From positions 124,001 through 188,000 of the forward strand of contig CAZHLJ010000001.1 of NCBI GenBank assembly GCA_964533215.1: a stretch of 64,000 nucleotides of DNA, written 5' to 3'. This stretch comes from Bact-08 sp964533215. Lineage in GTDB: Bacteria; Bacteroidota; Bacteroidia; Bacteroidales; UBA932. A program made the position numbers and the translations under genes. The notes beneath the pieces are model-generated. The model was not told the DNA's origin. It saw only the letters and a program-made list of their open reading frames with translations, and made no database searches. Of this stretch, positions 60,778 through 64,000 are shown in pieces (within the stretch, counting starts at the first letter, position 1; each line of letters starts with the position of its first letter).

Positions 60778-63630
60778 TTAGAATGTTAGTTTTAACTCAG
60801 CACCAAAGTATATTGGAGTATTCATGCGGGCTCCGGTTGCATTTGGTCTAGCCTTGTTTTTGAGGATAGGCCTTGAGTTTGTGAAGTTATTAGCATAAAA
60901 CGAAAGTTGAGCGAGTTTGCCGATCTCTTTTGTAACACGGATGTTAGCCATGAAATATGGGTCATATCCTGTTTTTTTAAACCAATAACTTCTGTTTTGC
61001 GACTCTATAAGCTGAGCCAGACGTGTCTTAAGTGAAGCATCTGTTGTTGTCCAGTAAACGCTGAAATCGTGAACGTTGCCATCCATATCCATATAGGCAA
61101 CAGGAGCTCTGTATAGTGTCTCCTGATTACTCTGGTTATTGTAATTTCCATATACAGGTTGTCCGCTTGAATTCAGTTTATATATGCTGTTGTCATAGAT
61201 ATTCCACGAATTATTCATCCATACACATTGAGTGACCAAAGAAACAATCATCCTTATAGATGGGATATGTGTTACAAAATTTATGTTTGTGGACAATCTC
61301 TCGTTTCCACTTCCAAGGCTGACAGAGTTGTCTCCTTCGAAAATTGCGACATACTGCTGTGTCTTGTTTGGGTCTATAGGGTCAACCAAGCCGTTGTAGC
61401 TATATTCCAGACCAGGAGTGGTACTCTCACTTCTTATATATGCACCATTGGCAATGATAGAGGTGTTGATTGCATTGATCTTGCCAAAGTTCAAGTCATA
61501 CTCGAGCCCCCATTTTTTTATCTCTCCACGGTTGTCCGGTCTTGAATAGCCTTTGAATAGTCTTCTTGTAGTGTACGGTACAGCAACATATTCTCCTGCT
61601 GAGTTCTTGGCGTATACTCTTCCGTTCTGATAGATAGGCGATGCAGTAGCAGATGTGACTGTGTTATAGTAGTCAAATGATTCAGAAAAATATGAGCTGT
61701 TAGGTGTTATACCATCGCGCAGCCTTTCGTTGAAGTATGTAATTTCAGCTTCAATACCCAGCAAATTGAAATCCACTCCAAACTCCATGTTTGTGGTCTT
61801 AGCTGGTTTAAGGTTGTAGTCAAGCTTGCTGTCTATCACAGCAGTCTGAATAACTGCCAGTTGTTCTCCTGAAACTGCATTCCTATACTGGAATAGAGGA
61901 ACGTCCAGATATCTGGGACTTGGGTATAACTGAACAATTGATGGAAGACGTTCCAATATACCCCAGCCTCCCCTGAACGACAAAGATCTTAAAGCTCCCT
62001 CTCTTCTTGAAGGGATAACAGTATATTTACCATTGAATCGAGGTTCAACGGTTGGGTCGTAATTATAACCGTCAATTATCATTTTATTAGCTCTGACACC
62101 GGCAGTAAGCTCAAGAGATGTCTTGGCAAACATTGGGATTGTAACCTTCTCTTCAAGAAATGCACTCAAATCTGACATGTAAGGGACATCTTTATATTGT
62201 CTCTCTCTGTAGTAAGCAGGAGCACCATCATAGTAAAAGATTCCGCGACCTTCATTACCTTGAGTATTGAATTCAACCCCTAGAACAGTTTTTGAGAGGA
62301 CATTATTGATTTTCTTATTCAGATTGCCTGAAACTTTTGCATTTAGATACATAGGAATCTCTTCGATTCTTTCATCCGACTTATTTATGATGCCGGTAAA
62401 GCTTCCAATGCTTATGCCGCTTACAGTAGTGTTTGTAGTAGGCAGCGGTAATTTAGCGGCAACGGTATAATTCTTTGTATAATTGTTCTGGTATGTACCT
62501 GAAACATTATAGTTCAAAGATGAAATCCAGGACTTTCTTAATTGCCAGTTACCATACAAAGAGAGAGAGAGAGACCTGTTACGCATCTTAGAGTAGTCTA
62601 ACTTGGATACATCAGGGTCACTTTCAACGTTGTTGCCTGACAAATATCCACTTATTCTGGCATTGAACCTGAATGGTGTCTTATCGGCATTGAAAGTGTT
62701 GGAATATGTGATACCAACAGTTGTCCTGTCGAAAACTTTGACAGGGGATATCCATTCGGTGAAGGCTCTTGCATAGTCAGCATCAATGTTGACGTTACCT
62801 GCATTTTTACCTACGGAGAAACCTTTACTTACAGCAAAAGCTTTAGTGTTAGGGTCGGATTTTATCCTTAATTCGAAAGGAGTCACACCTGCTTTTGTAG
62901 TAACAAGGATAGCACCTGATGTAACGTTTCCGTACTCAGCCGAGAGAACACCTTTAAGAATTTCTACAGATTCAATATTATCTGTAGAATAGTTTCTGAA
63001 GTCAACAGTATTGGCAGTAGCTGTAGTGTTTGGTTCCAGTGCCATTGATGCATCATTGGAGACTCTGGAGCCATTTATCATAAGACCAACACCCCTTTCG
63101 TTATTATTGCCAAGGTCGCTGATAGACCTGATTGTAATGCTGTTAGATGATGTAAGTGTCGGATTCTTGATGATATTACCCGGCATAAGTTGCATTACGT
63201 CTGCAAGACTGGATGCCTGGACGTGCTCAATTGCAGCCTTTTCTACCTTTGAAGAGGAGTTGGGTGCAGTACCTTTCTTTGCCGTAACAACTATATTGTC
63301 AAGTGTAAGGTTTTCTTCCTTGAGCTGAAACTTAAAGCCTGTAACATCTTTGTTTATTGTTACTGGCATAGAGATCTTTTGATAACCTAGTACATACGCT
63401 TCGAGAGTGTAGGTGCCGGGGATAATGTCAGTGATCTTAAAAAGACCTTTGTCATCTGAAAATCCCCAGACATTTAACTCTTTGATTATCACACTTGCGG
63501 TTGCAATAGGCTCGTCAGTACCAAAGGTAGTGACCTTCCCTTCAAGAGTGTACTTCTTCTGCCCTTGGGCAAAAGAGACAGGGGGTATCATCCAGATGGA
63601 TAATAACATTAGAATAAGTAGTTTTTTCAC
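60778..63630 (-). CDS. TonB-dependent outer-membrane receptor with carboxypeptidase-like N-terminal domain
   Basis: This 950-residue protein has a signal peptide (about 1-21), a carboxypeptidase D regulatory-like beta-sandwich (about 27-112, with F-S-D-D-K-G-L-F-K-I-T-D-I-I-P-G-T-Y), a plug with I-V-V-T-A-K (TonB-box region about 112-117) and V-E-I-L-K-G-V-L-S-A-E-Y-G-N-V-T-S-G-A-I (about 222-241), and a 22-strand barrel ending in L-K-L-T-F with terminal Phe. It imports a ligand at the cost of TonB energy. It lacks a SusD partner and a clear siderophore or vitamin hint. The DUF4876 and DUF6850 genes follow at 11 and 14 bp. Upstream (63691-63718) lie palindromes ATTGT-A-ACAAT and AGAACGTTCT that could be operators. 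Confidence 0.92.
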   Translation of the reverse strand: MKKLLILMLLSIWMIPPVSFAQGQKKYTLEGKVTTFGTDEPIATASVIIKELNVWGFSDDKGLFKITDIIPGTYTLEAYVLGYQKISMPVTINKDVTGFKFQLKEENLTLDNIVVTAKKGTAPNSSSKVEKAAIEHVQASSLADVMQLMPGNIIKNPTLTSSNSITIRSISDLGNNNERGVGLMINGSRVSNDASMALEPNTTATANTVDFRNYSTDNIESVEILKGVLSAEYGNVTSGAILVTTKAGVTPFELRIKSDPNTKAFAVSKGFSVGKNAGNVNIDADYARAFTEWISPVKVFDRTTVGITYSNTFNADKTPFRFNARISGYLSGNNVESDPDVSKLDYSKMRNRSLSLSLYGNWQLRKSWISSLNYNVSGTYQNNYTKNYTVAAKLPLPTTNTTVSGISIGSFTGIINKSDERIEEIPMYLNAKVSGNLNKKINNVLSKTVLGVEFNTQGNEGRGIFYYDGAPAYYRERQYKDVPYMSDLSAFLEEKVTIPMFAKTSLELTAGVRANKMIIDGYNYDPTVEPRFNGKYTVIPSRREGALRSLSFRGGWGILERLPSIVQLYPSPRYLDVPLFQYRNAVSGEQLAVIQTAVIDSKLDYNLKPAKTTNMEFGVDFNLLGIEAEITYFNERLRDGITPNSSYFSESFDYYNTVTSATASPIYQNGRVYAKNSAGEYVAVPYTTRRLFKGYSRPDNRGEIKKWGLEYDLNFGKINAINTSIIANGAYIRSESTTPGLEYSYNGLVDPIDPNKTQQYVAIFEGDNSVSLGSGNERLSTNINFVTHIPSIRMIVSLVTQCVWMNNSWNIYDNSIYKLNSSGQPVYGNYNNQSNQETLYRAPVAYMDMDGNVHDFSVYWTTTDASLKTRLAQLIESQNRSYWFKKTGYDPYFMANIRVTKEIGKLAQLSFYANNFTNSRPILKNKARPNATGARMNTPIYFGAELKLTF

Positions 63631-63690
63631 TTTTGATAATATTTTGGGTTAATAATATGTACATTTTAAACTGTAAGAGAAATAATGTAA

Positions 63691-63718
63691 ATTGTAACAA
63701 TCAGTAAAAGAACGTTCT
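63691..63718. promoter_or_regulatory. Possible operator palindromes upstream of the receptor operon
   Basis: ATTGT-A-ACAAT (63691-63701) and the exact palindrome AGAACGTTCT (63709-63718) stand next to each other in the 144-bp gap before the receptor gene. No Bacteroidota -7/-33 pair is visible there, so the site is suggested by symmetry only. Confidence 0.25.
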
Positions 63719-63774
63719 CCAAAATCGGCTGACTTCAGGGGAAGTCATAGGGTTTGCAAGGTAATAAATTTTTC

Positions 63775-64000
63775 TTAAAACGAGTATTTTTCAATCAGCG
63801 AAAGCAGGTCTCTCTTCATCACTGGCTTGGAAATATGGTCATTACAGCCAGCCTCAAAAATGGCCTCCTTGTCGCTTGCAAGGTTAAAGGCTGTCTGAGC
63901 AATTATAACTACACTTTTGTTGAATTCTCTTATTTGTCTTGTGGCTTCGAAGCCATCCATACCCGGCATTTTTATGTCCATAAGTATAATGTCAATGTCG
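63775..64000 (-). CDS. Two-component receiver domain, C-terminal part (response regulator or hybrid histidine kinase)
   Basis: This is the end of a gene that starts beyond the window; the frame is open to the last base (D-I-D-I-I-L before M-D-I-K-M-P-G-M-D-G). The 75 or so residues hold the receiver phospho-Asp loop (M-D-I-K-M-P-G-M-D-G), the switch Thr in A-Q-T-A-F, and the conserved Lys in I-S-K-P-V. It is the end of the protein, so this is either a single-domain regulator or, as is common in this phylum, the C-terminal receiver of a hybrid sensor kinase. It lies 144 bp upstream of the receptor operon on the same strand and might control it. Confidence 0.85.
   Translation of the reverse strand, partial: DIDIILMDIKMPGMDGFEATRQIREFNKSVVIIAQTAFNLASDKEAIFEAGCNDHISKPVMKRDLLSLIEKYSF

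Noticed and set aside
63725..63750. Hairpin TGACTTC-AGGG-GAAGTCA as terminator of the receiver-domain gene
   Set aside because: The stem is only 7 bp and the T-run behind it on the minus strand is short, so it is too weak to list as a terminator.

Overview
The window is a chromosomal segment of a member of the Bacteroidota, most likely order Bacteroidales. The evidence is an AT-rich genome with Bacteroidota-type promoters (TTG about 19 bp upstream of TAnnTTTG), GldE, an 11-subunit complex I with fused NuoCD and no NuoEFG, a single-chain glycyl-tRNA synthetase, TonB-linked outer-membrane systems, and DUF4876 and DUF6850 proteins. The gene set (fumarate reductase/succinate dehydrogenase, malate dehydrogenase, truncated complex I) fits an organism that respires fumarate. 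There is no phage, CRISPR array or full-length insertion sequence. Nearly all of the sequence is coding, and no broken genes were seen.

Layout. 0-4.6 kb: end of mutS, an ABC permease, rsmA, a secreted EEP-fold hydrolase and ychF. 4.6-13.9 kb: a leftward run mfd-coaX-OMP-lptC-gldE-PPIase that joins repair, CoA synthesis and envelope biogenesis. 13.9-14.3 kb: an AT-rich gap with five DnaA-box-like 9-mers, a candidate oriC, with genes pointing away on both sides. 14.3-25.4 kb: ruvB, a secreted Ntn hydrolase, a GH20 hexosaminidase, sdhAB without sdhC, a lipoprotein, two hydrolases and hflX. 25.4-35 kb: a tonB-like gene, tRNA-Ala(GGC), mdh, a CMD protein, ybeY, mnmG (oversized, with a near-perfect parS-like site), a GNAT protein, an acyl-CoA synthetase, threonine aldolase, gcvH and ruvA. 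35-39.3 kb: sufS-sufE-DUF59-folK-glyS.

39.3-45.1 kb: a leftward operon exbB-exbD-exbD-tonB-small membrane protein-PstS-like lipoprotein-TPR protein. 45.1-45.7 kb: a divergent control region with back-to-back promoters and a hairpin-rich nuo leader. 45.7-55.5 kb: nuoABCDHIJKLMN. 55.6-57.6 kb: kup, followed immediately by a 200-bp non-autonomous transposable element (MITE) with perfect 26-bp terminal inverted repeats and a perfect 8-bp target duplication that contains the kup stop codon. 57.9-63.6 kb: a leftward cassette of TonB-dependent receptor, DUF4876 lipoprotein and DUF6850 barrel, of unknown substrate. The window ends in the C-terminal receiver domain of a two-component protein.

The observations most worth following up are the candidate replication origin and its nearby parS-like site, the newly delimited MITE, the uncharacterised TonB-linked PstS/TPR operon, and the receptor-DUF4876-DUF6850 cassette. 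Assignments rest on reading motifs and gene order. No database search was run.
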